In this document: positions 17,145-25,333 of the stretch, in pieces
Layout of the letters: each line of letters opens with the position of its first letter
Numbering within the stretch: the first letter of the stretch is position 1
Source of the DNA: Promethearchaeota archaeon
GTDB lineage: Archaea; Asgardarchaeota; Lokiarchaeia; Sigyniarchaeales; SOKP01
Direction of reading: 5' to 3'
Assembly (NCBI GenBank): GCA_008080765.1
Contig: SHMU01000003.1
Span: 1 to 37,536, forward strand
DNA length: 37,536 nt
Notes under the pieces: model-generated
What the model saw: the letters and a program-made list of their open reading frames with translations, nothing else
What the model was told of the DNA's origin: nothing
Database searches by the model: none
Position numbers and translations under genes: made by a program

Positions 17145-18158
17145 TTGTCTTACAATATTGCATTTGATACTTCGCACAACCCCAGAGGAAGATTAGATGA
17201 AAATTTCATTCAATTAACCAAGTTATTGAACATTAATAATTTCAGATGTACTAAGTTATTTGAACCATTGATCACTCAGAAACTATTAAAATCATATGAT
17301 ATCTTGGTATTTGCTTGTCCTGATTTTTCTCAAATTATTTTACAAGAAATTTTAGAAATTAAAAATTGGATTGCAAAAGAAGGTGGAAATCTCTTATTAT
17401 TATCTCATGCGGGAGGAGATCGGGGCAGAAAGACTAATTTAAGTGAGTTAAGCGAACAATTCGGTGTACTCTTTGAGAATAATCAAGTATTAGATGCAGA
17501 ACATAATTATGGTTGGGAAAATTTACCCGTTACTTCGGAAATAGTATTTGACCATCTTATCACAAGGGGAATTAAAGAGATATGTTTTAGAGCAGGATGC
17601 TCTTTAAATATAATAGGAGAGGCACAAGCTGTAATCCTTTCGAACAGTTCTTCTCAACCTTCTAAAACACCATTAATTTCCGCATCAAAGTTGGGACAAG
17701 GCAGAATTGTTTGTTGCGGAAGTTATGAAATTTTTAGAGACGGAATCAAAGGTGGATTTCGATTTCCCTCTCATCCTTCATTAGCTCTTAATATCTTCAA
17801 TTGGTTAATTTCGGATGAAGAAGTTCTAATTAAAGCACAAGCACCTGTAGTAACCTCTGAGAAAGAAGTTCAAATAAATAATAATGTTGTGATTACTCCT
17901 ATGAAAGAGGGTAAAATAGAATTCACCGAAATTCATCGAGATCCAGAAGATATCGAAGCGGAATTAGGTGCTTTAAAGGAAAAGTTGAAATCTGAAAATA
18001 AAATTTTAAATTATTTGGAGGGAAAATTGAAATCGGGGGAGCTCGAACAAGTAAAATATCAATCTCTTAAGGCAAATTATGATAGTAAAATTACTCAAAT
18101 CAACAAAAGAATTAAATATTTACAATTTGGATTAAAAAAGCTCCAAAGTAATAATTAA
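17145..18158 (+). CDS. GIFT (IFT52-like) domain protein with C-terminal coiled coil
   Basis: 337 aa, TTG start set by GAGGAG (17133-17138). Residues 1-235 resemble the GIFT domain, a class-I glutamine-amidotransferase-like Rossmann fold best known from intraflagellar transport protein IFT52: IAFDTSHNPRGRLDENF, a central YDILVFACPD strand, then GGNLLLLSHAGGDRG and a late GRIVCCGSYEIFRD strand. The Cys-His catalytic pair of true amidotransferases is not evident, so a binding role is likelier than catalysis. Residues about 265-337 are a charged coiled coil, including LEGKLKSGELEQ. In eukaryotes IFT52 works in a complex with small GTPases; here the gene closes a run of GTPase genes. Functional connection is inferred. 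Confidence 0.72.
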   Translation: MSYNIAFDTSHNPRGRLDENFIQLTKLLNINNFRCTKLFEPLITQKLLKSYDILVFACPDFSQIILQEILEIKNWIAKEGGNLLLLSHAGGDRGRKTNLSELSEQFGVLFENNQVLDAEHNYGWENLPVTSEIVFDHLITRGIKEICFRAGCSLNIIGEAQAVILSNSSSQPSKTPLISASKLGQGRIVCCGSYEIFRDGIKGGFRFPSHPSLALNIFNWLISDEEVLIKAQAPVVTSEKEVQINNNVVITPMKEGKIEFTEIHRDPEDIEAELGALKEKLKSENKILNYLEGKLKSGELEQVKYQSLKANYDSKITQINKRIKYLQFGLKKLQSNN

Positions 18159-18230
18159 AACTCTCTTACTTTGAAAGTGTTATATTATAAATCTCATACA
18201 TTTCTAAATATATAGATTTTTAAAGATCAA

Positions 18231-18243
18231 CTTTTATAAATAG
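18231..18243 (+). promoter_or_regulatory. TATA-box-like element upstream of the membrane histidine kinase
   Basis: CTTTTATAAATAG lies about 48-60 nt before the ATG at 18291 and resembles the archaeal TATA consensus TTTATAAA. Transcription would begin about 25 nt downstream, leaving a short leader. AT-rich context makes chance matches common. Confidence 0.3.
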
Positions 18244-18290
18244 AGTAAGGAAAATTCTGTTTAGTGGGATAAAATTAGAAGTTAAACTAC

Positions 18291-20096
18291 ATGTTTCTCT
18301 TTGCCATAATTTCATTAGTAGGTGGGTTCGTCTCTTTTTTTTTAGGAGCCTATATTCTTCTACAGAATCCTCAAGGCCGTTTAAATATCCTCTTTATGGG
18401 TATCTGCATAACCTTAGGTGTTATAGGTGTTTCTGAATTTGGGATGCGCTCCTCTGATAACTTCGAATCCGCTTTAATATGGACCAGAGTGGCAGATATT
18501 TTTCCCCTGACTATTGCTCTCTTACTTCATTTCTCTTTTGAATTTAGTAAAATGACAAAAAAATGGAACCGATATGTAATCTATTCTATAATTTATATTC
18601 CTTCTATAATCTTAACGATACTGGCTTTGACAATCGGTTATTTGGGAGTCGTACCAATTAAAGAACCATGGGGATGGTCCTATGGTCAAAGAATAGAGCC
18701 ACTGTTTACTATTTACGTGGTATGGTCAATAATTTGCGCTACAATCTCTTTGATATTAGTTATGTATGTATATTTAAATCCACCTGATACATATACAAAA
18801 TATCAAAGTAAGTTCATCATTTTAGGTATTCTGAGTACATTTATGTTTTATTTAATATTTGATTATATCCTTTCAGAGCTCTTTAGATTAGATCTTCCCG
18901 ATATGGGAACTTCTTCATATATATTATGTTCCATTTTGATTGCACATGCAATAATAAAATATAAATTATTCAAGTTAGGATTGCGGTTTTTCTCACAAGA
19001 AATCTTATATAATATCTCAGACATTCTCATTTTAGTTGATAAAAACACCATTATTAAAGAAGTAAATCAAGCAGTCTTGAATATTTCAGGATATACAAAA
19101 GAAGAGTTATATGGTAAAAAATTTGAAACCTTTCTAAAATTGAAGGAGGATATTCGGATATTTCAAACAACTCATGAAGATCTTTTGAGGAGTCAAAATA
19201 AAATTACATATAATAACTTAGAGCTCAATTTTAAAACTAAATCCGGTGAAACCATCCCAATTTTATTATCAAGTTCTAAAATTACCAATACATTTGGAGA
19301 AATTGTAGGAATAGTAAACATAGGGCGTAATATAACCGAAAAGAAACAAGTTGAAGAGGAAAGAAGGAATAAAATACAAGAACAAAAAAGATTTATAGAT
19401 GAGATATTAAGGAGATCTAGGATTAAAACAAACTTTATGTCAAATATCTCACATGAACTACGAACTCCTTTGAATTCGATTATAGGTTTTAGTGATCTCC
19501 TTTTAGAAAAAAGTTATGGTGAGTTAAATTCCGATCAAAAAGAATTCTTAAATGATATACAATCATCCTCGAAACATCTTTTAGAATTAATCAATCAAAT
19601 GCTTGACTTATCTAAGATTGAAGCGGGAAAATTAAAATTGCACTTAAAAAGGATTAAATTAGCTAGTCTTATCCCACAGATCCACTCTACTATAAAATCT
19701 TTATACAAAAAGAAAGGATTAACCTTTCAAATTAACGGGCTTAATAAAAATCAGACTATTAAGGCAGATCCCATAAGAATTAAAGAGATTTTTTATAATT
19801 TATTGAGTAATGCGATAAAATATACCGAGAAGGGTCAAATTGTATTAAATATTCGTGAAAATGAACAATTCTTTTATTTTGACGTTATTGATACGGGAAT
19901 TGGTATTGCAAAAGATCATTACCATCTTATTTTTGAAGAATTTAAAACTATTGAGCAACCAGAGATCACTTCGATTAAAGGAGTTGGGTTAGGTTTACCG
20001 CTTACAAAACGATTAATAGGCTTATTGGGGGGAACAATAAGTTTCGAGAGTGAATTAGGTGTGGGAACAACTTTTACCTTCTCTGTACCTAAATAA
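18291..20096 (+). CDS. Seven-TM PAS sensor histidine kinase
   Basis: 601 aa. The first 225 residues hold about seven hydrophobic segments with short loops, like the 7TM N-terminal sensor of some histidine kinases, ending in HAIIKYKLFKLGLR. PAS follows (about 237-352: ILVDKNTIIKEVNQAVL), then a Lys/Glu-rich linker, HisKA with H388 in ISHELRTPLNSIIGF, and HATPase with LLSNAIKY, DTGIGIA and GVGLGLPL. All motifs are intact. It is the only clearly membrane-bound kinase here and probably senses an envelope or lipid signal. The DHp closely matches the kinases at 4623 and 6898. No adjacent receiver, so its partner may be one of the single-domain receivers at 4107 or 8583 (inference). Confidence 0.92.
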   Translation: MFLFAIISLVGGFVSFFLGAYILLQNPQGRLNILFMGICITLGVIGVSEFGMRSSDNFESALIWTRVADIFPLTIALLLHFSFEFSKMTKKWNRYVIYSIIYIPSIILTILALTIGYLGVVPIKEPWGWSYGQRIEPLFTIYVVWSIICATISLILVMYVYLNPPDTYTKYQSKFIILGILSTFMFYLIFDYILSELFRLDLPDMGTSSYILCSILIAHAIIKYKLFKLGLRFFSQEILYNISDILILVDKNTIIKEVNQAVLNISGYTKEELYGKKFETFLKLKEDIRIFQTTHEDLLRSQNKITYNNLELNFKTKSGETIPILLSSSKITNTFGEIVGIVNIGRNITEKKQVEEERRNKIQEQKRFIDEILRRSRIKTNFMSNISHELRTPLNSIIGFSDLLLEKSYGELNSDQKEFLNDIQSSSKHLLELINQMLDLSKIEAGKLKLHLKRIKLASLIPQIHSTIKSLYKKKGLTFQINGLNKNQTIKADPIRIKEIFYNLLSNAIKYTEKGQIVLNIRENEQFFYFDVIDTGIGIAKDHYHLIFEEFKTIEQPEITSIKGVGLGLPLTKRLIGLLGGTISFESELGVGTTFTFSVPK

Positions 20097-20138
20097 AATA
20101 TCACTTCTATGAACTCTATGAACTATAAAAAAATTGAT

Positions 20139-20936
20139 TCATCGCCCAATAAATTTAGGCTCTCTTTTTTCATTGAATGACTTCATCCCTTCAGCAAAAT
20201 CTTTACTTGCAATATTCTTGCAATATAGCTTGAATTCATTTTTGAGAGAAGGAAAAAACTCATTTCTGATGGAAAAATTTAGCATTGTTTTATTATAACC
20301 CAAGCATTTAGTAGGCATATGTGCGATTGTTTTTACAAATTCATCTGAATTTTCAGGAAACCTTTTCTGGGGATAATATTTGGTGATTAATCCAATTTCA
20401 TAAGCTTCTTTTGCTGTCAGATGCTTTCCTGTAAGAAGAAGTTCCGTCGCTCTTCCATACCCTACAATTCGAGGAAGGAGCCAACTGGCACCACTCATCG
20501 CACAAATTGCCCGACTCGCACGATGGTCCCCTATTTCTAATGTATCAGATGCGATACGGAAATCACAAGCTAATGCTAAATCAAATCCTGCACCTAGGCA
20601 ATATCCTTTTAATAGAGCAATAACTGGTTTTTGGATCTGGCGAATTAAACGATTCATTCGCTGATGGGGAAGCTGGGAGCCATCCTCTAATGGTTTAAAT
20701 CTTACACCATCGGGACCCATGCTTTTCAAGTCATCTCCCGAACAAAAATGGTTTCCTTTTCCTTCGATTGTAATTACTCTAATGTTTTTATTTCGCATAG
20801 AATCTTCCAACACGCCTACTATTTCCATAATTAGGGGATATTTTAGTGCGTTAAGCTTCTTGGGACGATTTAACAGTATTTTTTGAATCCCTTCATTACA
20901 TTCCGTTAATATATATTTGAAGTTTGTTTTTGAAAT
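20139..20936 (-). CDS. Enoyl-CoA hydratase/isomerase family protein, non-canonical start
   Basis: Crotonase fold. The first ATG is at 20828 (229 aa), but the frame upstream still reads crotonase N-terminal sequence (IQKILLNRPKKLNALKYPLI), so the start is earlier. Between there and the in-frame TAG at 20945-20943 there is no ATG, GTG or TTG. AAGGAG ends at 20946; ATA at 20942 or ATT at 20936, 9 nt after GGAG, are candidates, giving about 265 aa, the normal family size. Oxyanion-hole and active-site regions are visible: HFCSGDDLKSMG and ALLKGYCLGAGFDLALACDFRIAS. The usual catalytic Glu around GAS-W-LPRIVG is replaced by a small residue (SGASWLLPR), so hydratase activity is uncertain and an isomerase or thioesterase-like role is possible. 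It is convergent with the 7TM kinase. Confidence 0.85.
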   Translation of the reverse strand: MSKTNFKYILTECNEGIQKILLNRPKKLNALKYPLIMEIVGVLEDSMRNKNIRVITIEGKGNHFCSGDDLKSMGPDGVRFKPLEDGSQLPHQRMNRLIRQIQKPVIALLKGYCLGAGFDLALACDFRIASDTLEIGDHRASRAICAMSGASWLLPRIVGYGRATELLLTGKHLTAKEAYEIGLITKYYPQKRFPENSDEFVKTIAHMPTKCLGYNKTMLNFSIRNEFFPSLKNEFKLYCKNIASKDFAEGMKSFNEKREPKFIGR

Positions 20937-21056
20937 ATGTATCTACTCCTTTTAACCTTTTTTTATTCCATTCACTTGTTAAAATCTAAAAAATATAATA
21001 AATTTTTAACGAATAAAATCAAATTATGAAATAATCTCTTTAGAAGGTAATGTCAT

Positions 21057-22070
21057 ATGAATAAAAAATATGATTCTATAATAAAGATCACTCCATATAT
21101 CCTATATATTGGTCTCTGTGTGATAATTCTTCTCTTGGATTTTGATATTTACATCGAAGGGTCAGCAGAATATCCGAAATTCTACATCATGCCCATCATT
21201 TTTTCCATTATTTTCTATATAATTCTCTTGTATTTGATTTCTCTTGCAAAAAAAAGAATGAACTTAAAACAATTAGAAGCAGATGTAGATTTTCGTAGGA
21301 CAATTCTTCTTTTTGTCATATTTATGGCTGTTCTATGGATTCCTCGTCAATTTATGATTTGGAAGTTTGGGATAACCTTTGAAAAGTTACCGCTTTTATA
21401 TATGGTCGCAACACAAATTATCTTAGTAGAAGGGTTATTACTCTCCGAGTTTGGGTTAAAGAAGAAACTCATAGGTAAAAATATCTTACTCGGCTGCGTA
21501 ATTGCATTTATTAACATAGGACTCATCACATTGCTCCATATTGTACTCTCTTTCAGTTTTAGTGGAACGGATGCTTTTGAAAAAATTGAGCTTTTTGAGC
21601 TCTCACAATTCATTACTTTTCCCTATCAACTCCTTGCGGTAGGAGTCTCTGAGGAGCTCATTTTTCGAGGTTATTTCTTTACAAAAATACGCAGAACGGG
21701 AAAATCATTTTGGTATACAACTATCATTACCTCTGCCGTGTTCATGATATTTCATATCCCTTGGCTAATTAACATTGATTTGACTTTTGATTTATATCTT
21801 CCCTACATTGTTTCGAAAGTAATTAATACATTTCCTTTTGCAATTATTTGTTGCTTCCTATATGAAAAGACGGGGAGCTTAGTAGCACCTATAGTGTATC
21901 ATGGATTCAGTAATTCGTTAACTACTTTCTTCTTCCTATATGTAAACCCAAATCTTCTCTTCCTCTTTGAACTCATCTTGGCGATACTCAGTTTCCTTAT
22001 CCTATTAGTGATTGCATTTATAGTGCCCAAAATAGTTCTGAAACTGAACTTAGAAGCAAATTCAGATTGA
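21057..22070 (+). CDS. CPBP-family intramembrane metalloprotease (CAAX protease/Abi-like)
   Basis: 337 aa, about eight membrane segments, ATG start behind AAGGT. Signature motifs of the family are present: EELIFRGYFF (E199, E200, R204), FMIFHIPW (H233) and YHGFSNS (H282, N286), which together form the metal and catalytic centre inside the membrane. Relatives include Rce1, which trims prenylated CAAX proteins, and many bacterial and archaeal proteins of unknown substrate. No CAAX box was noticed at the C-termini of the GTPases in this window, so a link to them is not supported. It stands alone between a minus-strand hydratase and a minus-strand FAD protein. Confidence 0.9.
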   Translation: MNKKYDSIIKITPYILYIGLCVIILLLDFDIYIEGSAEYPKFYIMPIIFSIIFYIILLYLISLAKKRMNLKQLEADVDFRRTILLFVIFMAVLWIPRQFMIWKFGITFEKLPLLYMVATQIILVEGLLLSEFGLKKKLIGKNILLGCVIAFINIGLITLLHIVLSFSFSGTDAFEKIELFELSQFITFPYQLLAVGVSEELIFRGYFFTKIRRTGKSFWYTTIITSAVFMIFHIPWLINIDLTFDLYLPYIVSKVINTFPFAIICCFLYEKTGSLVAPIVYHGFSNSLTTFFFLYVNPNLLFLFELILAILSFLILLVIAFIVPKIVLKLNLEANSD

Positions 22071-22184
22071 TTAAGTAATGCTTTTTTCCCAATTATCTAT
22101 TTCTATTTTTTTCTGCTTATTACAATTTTAGTCCCTGAGTGTTTAGTCTTTTATTAAAAAAGGAGAAAATTTAAGGAAGCAGAA

Positions 22185-23732
22185 TTAAGATAGGTTGTCT
22201 ATTTCTTTCGCAGTTTTATAAGCTCCGGGTATGACATTACTGACTCCACCGCCACTTTCGCTCTCCGCCCCTATAAACCACAAGCCTTCAATCGGAGTAT
22301 TAAATGATATTGTGGGATTATCCATATAAGGAGCTAATCCTCCAAAAGCGTGATGATCTGAATAAGTACGCATGCGAAAGTCCTTGGGTGTTACAATTTC
22401 TCGAGTATCAATATGTTCCCTAATGCCCGGAAAATATTCTTCAGCATACTTGAGCAACTTATCCGAAAACTCTTCTTTTCTTTCTTTCCATGTTCCTTCA
22501 TTTAATTTATTTGGACAGATGGTATATATCGTCATTGCATGATATCCTTTGGGTGCCATTTCAGGAGAATGGAAAGTGGGAATATGCACAACAAAACCTT
22601 TTTCGCCCTCGTGATAGAAACCTTCTCTTTCTTTCTTGATTTCATTTTCTAGTTCTTTTGTGGTATCAATTCCATAAAAATATCTAACTGTATATCCTTG
22701 ATTATATTTTGAGAGATTATATCTCTGATTAATTCCCAAATGAACCATAAATACTGATTCCATTAATTTGAGAGTGTTCACTTTCTCAATAAAATCTTCA
22801 GTAAGATAATCATTTCCTACTAATTCAAAAAAAGTCTTTTTTATGCTCCCCGAGGCAATCACGATGTCAGCTGAATATGTAGTACCTTGATCATCCCTTA
22901 TTCCTTGGACTTTATTATTTTCAATTAGAATCTTTTTAATTGATGTATTTAGTTTAATGGTTCCTCCTAAGGTTTTTATTCTTTCAACGAATGCATCCAC
23001 CATCTTACTTATTCCCCCTAAAATATTATAATGATAGAGCTGTTCCGTATTCTTGTCTATTAACTTAGGCATGCGCTTATCATAAATAGCTTCTGGATTT
23101 AAACTAAAAACTCCTAATCCCAAAAATTTGCTTGGCGGGGTAAAAAAGTCTGCGATAATGGAAATAAATACTAATTGTAAGGACTCATTCGAAAAATAAT
23201 GATTCATCAGTTTCATTGCGCTCCAATCTTTTTTCGAAAATAACCCTGAAGTTAACAATTTCATAAATAATCTCATTTTCCAATGAAAAGATTTCATCCC
23301 AGAATTGCGTTCCATTCTCCGCGCATATGTCATTAATCGCGTGAAATTAATATAATCTTTCCAATATTGCTCTAAACCCTCACTATCTTCGGGAAATATA
23401 TTCTTTAGATAATTCAAACGCCATTTAAATCCCTCATATTGAGATGGTTTATTAATCTCAAATGATGGAAATACATATCCGCGATCCTCTCGTTCAATCT
23501 TAAAATTTATAATGCCCAATTCTGATAAAATCAATCCTAATGGTTCATTTGGCCCTAACCCTTCTATAATTAATTGTCCTAAATCCCATTTATACCCATT
23601 TTTTTCTAAAGGAGCAGTAACCCCTCCGATTCTATTATATTGTTCAAATATAGTTACATCATGTCCTTTTTGAGCTAAATATGCTGCTGCTGTTAGACCA
23701 GATAGACCTGATCCAATTATTGCGATTTTCAA
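22185..23732 (-). CDS. CrtI/phytoene desaturase-like FAD-dependent oxidoreductase
   Basis: 515 aa. TTG start with GGAGGT about 10 nt upstream. N-terminal dinucleotide-binding motif IIGSGLSGLTAAAYLAQ with FEQYNRIGG, and a C-terminal FAD motif GLWFIGAESESGGGVSNVIPGAY typical of the phytoene desaturase, carotene isomerase and retinol saturase group. The substrate is probably a polyprenyl, carotenoid or lipid chain. In archaea, relatives also include geranylgeranyl-lipid reductases, but this sequence lacks their usual Cys-rich pattern and reads closer to CrtI. No carotenoid genes are adjacent, so the exact substrate is open. It is transcribed alone, convergent with the CPBP protease. Confidence 0.85.
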   Translation of the reverse strand: MKIAIIGSGLSGLTAAAYLAQKGHDVTIFEQYNRIGGVTAPLEKNGYKWDLGQLIIEGLGPNEPLGLILSELGIINFKIEREDRGYVFPSFEINKPSQYEGFKWRLNYLKNIFPEDSEGLEQYWKDYINFTRLMTYARRMERNSGMKSFHWKMRLFMKLLTSGLFSKKDWSAMKLMNHYFSNESLQLVFISIIADFFTPPSKFLGLGVFSLNPEAIYDKRMPKLIDKNTEQLYHYNILGGISKMVDAFVERIKTLGGTIKLNTSIKKILIENNKVQGIRDDQGTTYSADIVIASGSIKKTFFELVGNDYLTEDFIEKVNTLKLMESVFMVHLGINQRYNLSKYNQGYTVRYFYGIDTTKELENEIKKEREGFYHEGEKGFVVHIPTFHSPEMAPKGYHAMTIYTICPNKLNEGTWKERKEEFSDKLLKYAEEYFPGIREHIDTREIVTPKDFRMRTYSDHHAFGGLAPYMDNPTISFNTPIEGLWFIGAESESGGGVSNVIPGAYKTAKEIDNLS

Positions 23733-24207
23733 TTTATTAGATACCTCCGATAATAATTAAAGGAATTGATTAATATTTAAAAAAATTTCATATATATTAG
23801 AAATCCATTCAAAATCATCATTTGATATGAAAATTACTATTCATAAGTTCTTGCTAGTGTTTTATCTCTTCTAAGTTGATAAAAGTTTTAAATTATATCT
23901 GAAATGTGCCCTCTATATTTTAGTTTCTCGCATTTATCACTAAAAGCAAAAAAACACACGCTCCTTTAGGGATGTTTTGAATGCTACATTCATCACTACA
24001 TCGAATCCCTCTCAGACCTTATAATCCAAGAATCCTTTCTGTTGATTAATGAACGAGAACCAAGCTTATTCCTATCAAAGGCACTAAGGAAAATCAAGCT
24101 TGTGGAGATAGTGTAAGACACCATGTGTTTCGTTGGTCGCCGATACAAGAATTCACCACCTTCAGGAGCAAGTAGTTCAAAGAGAGCTACATACAAATAT
24201 ATGTAAC
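23733..24207. other. Intergenic region with a less AT-rich segment of unknown nature
   Basis: This 475-bp gap lies between the FAD oxidoreductase and the TauE permease, both on the minus strand. The part near the oxidoreductase (about 23733-23960) is plain AT-rich sequence. The part at about 23970-24200 is visibly richer in G and C than the surroundings and is open on the minus strand for 71 codons (23996-24211). Other frames also carry protein-like fragments (for example VVMNVAFKTSLKERV on the minus strand), which suggests a decayed coding sequence. I recognise no family and found no terminal repeats. Confidence 0.35.
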
Positions 24208-25014
24208 TCATCCAAATATATCAGGAAAGAAATAACCCAACCACAATAAAGGAATAGCCAAAGCTAGCACAATAATTAAAAAGATATACTTTAAAGATTT
24301 ATGTTTGGCTTTTTTTAATAAATAAGATGCAATAATCGAACCAGAGATTGTAGCAATTCCCAAAATGAGTATTGCTAATAATATTTCGGTTGAATAATAC
24401 CCGTTGATGAAAAATTGAAATATGCCAAATATTGCAGTAAAATTCATTATAAATACCGAGGTAGCGATGGATCTATGTAGTCTAAAATCATAAAGTATAA
24501 CCAAAAGAGGAGTAACTATCAATCCACCACCAATTCCAAATAAACTTGAGGATATTCCCGCTCCAAAACCGATACTGATAAGTATTATTAAGTTTTTTAT
24601 GTTTAATTCCAATGATTTTTCTTCTTCAAGCTCTTTTTCAGACAAATCTTTAGTTAAATAAAATCTAAATGAAGCAATTAAAAGAAATATAGTAAAAATA
24701 ATAATATAATAAATTAGATTGATAGCTATCAAATAATCATATATGGTTTTTCCGATAATTGTTCCTGAAAAACTACCAATTATAATAAAAAGTGCAATTT
24801 TATAATGGATTAATTCTCTCTTAATATTAATAATTGTAGTCGGAATAGATAAAAAGAGAATAATAAGGAGTGATATAGGAACAGAAATCGTTACATATCC
24901 AAAAAAAATTAAAATTGGTACCCTCAATAATCCACCCCCTGTCCCCGATAAATTTCCTAGAATAGAGATCAGTATAAATATAAAAAACAAAACGATTATT
25001 TCCAAGCCAATCAT
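24208..25014 (-). CDS. TauE/SafE-family membrane permease
   Basis: 268 aa, about eight hydrophobic segments. The two halves carry the repeated motif of this family: NLSGTGGGLLRVPILI near residue 20-35 and SSLFGIGGGLIVTPLL in the second half. TauE/SafE proteins export or import sulfonates, sulfite or related anions; the substrate cannot be read from sequence. ATG start with AGGG about 10 nt upstream. It is followed on the same strand by the intergenic segment at 23733-24207 and then the FAD oxidoreductase; the gap makes an operon doubtful. Confidence 0.88.
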   Translation of the reverse strand: MIGLEIIVLFFIFILISILGNLSGTGGGLLRVPILIFFGYVTISVPISLLIILFLSIPTTIINIKRELIHYKIALFIIIGSFSGTIIGKTIYDYLIAINLIYYIIIFTIFLLIASFRFYLTKDLSEKELEEEKSLELNIKNLIILISIGFGAGISSSLFGIGGGLIVTPLLVILYDFRLHRSIATSVFIMNFTAIFGIFQFFINGYYSTEILLAILILGIATISGSIIASYLLKKAKHKSLKYIFLIIVLALAIPLLWLGYFFPDIFG

Positions 25015-25333
25015 AGATAAAAACCCTAATTTTATTGTGTATACTTAATCCAACTCGGATTCGAATCGCAGTCAGGATAATTCCTCAGTTCGTGTTTATG
25101 AAAAACTTTCAGAATCCTCCTATTGAGTACCATAATCTTTAGGCTCTAAACCAAAGAGCTGGTCTGTTAATATATTGATATAAATTTTAATATTTCATAA
25201 TAGCACATGATTTTTAAAAATATCTAGGTTTAATAACTCATACTAAATAATCCTTTTTTTAAAACTCGAACTAAATTTAATAATAGTTTGGGATTAATTT
25301 ATTTTAACAAAAAGCATAGGTATTTGAAATAAT
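25015..25333. other. Divergent spacer with imperfect palindrome and small hairpins
   Basis: This 319-bp gap separates the TauE permease (leftward) from the gamma-glutamyltransferase (rightward). It holds a 20-bp imperfect palindrome ACTCGGATTCGAATCGCAGT (25053-25072) with a perfect core GATTCGAATC (25058-25067), an adjacent AGGA-TAAT-TCCT hairpin (25074-25085) and GCTCT...AGAGC (25143-25159). These could be an operator or parts of a structured RNA. No tRNA fold could be assembled. The part from 25170 on is plain AT-rich promoter-like sequence. Confidence 0.35.

Noticed and set aside
21057-22070. CPBP protease as a CAAX processor of the local GTPases
   Set aside because: None of the GTPases ends in a CAAX box, so there is no support for this link.
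25045-25170. tRNA-like pieces on the minus strand (GCTC...GAGC arm with GG loop, TTCGAAT loop)
   Set aside because: The T-stem does not pair, no anticodon stem or acceptor stem can be built, and spacing is wrong, even allowing an intron.
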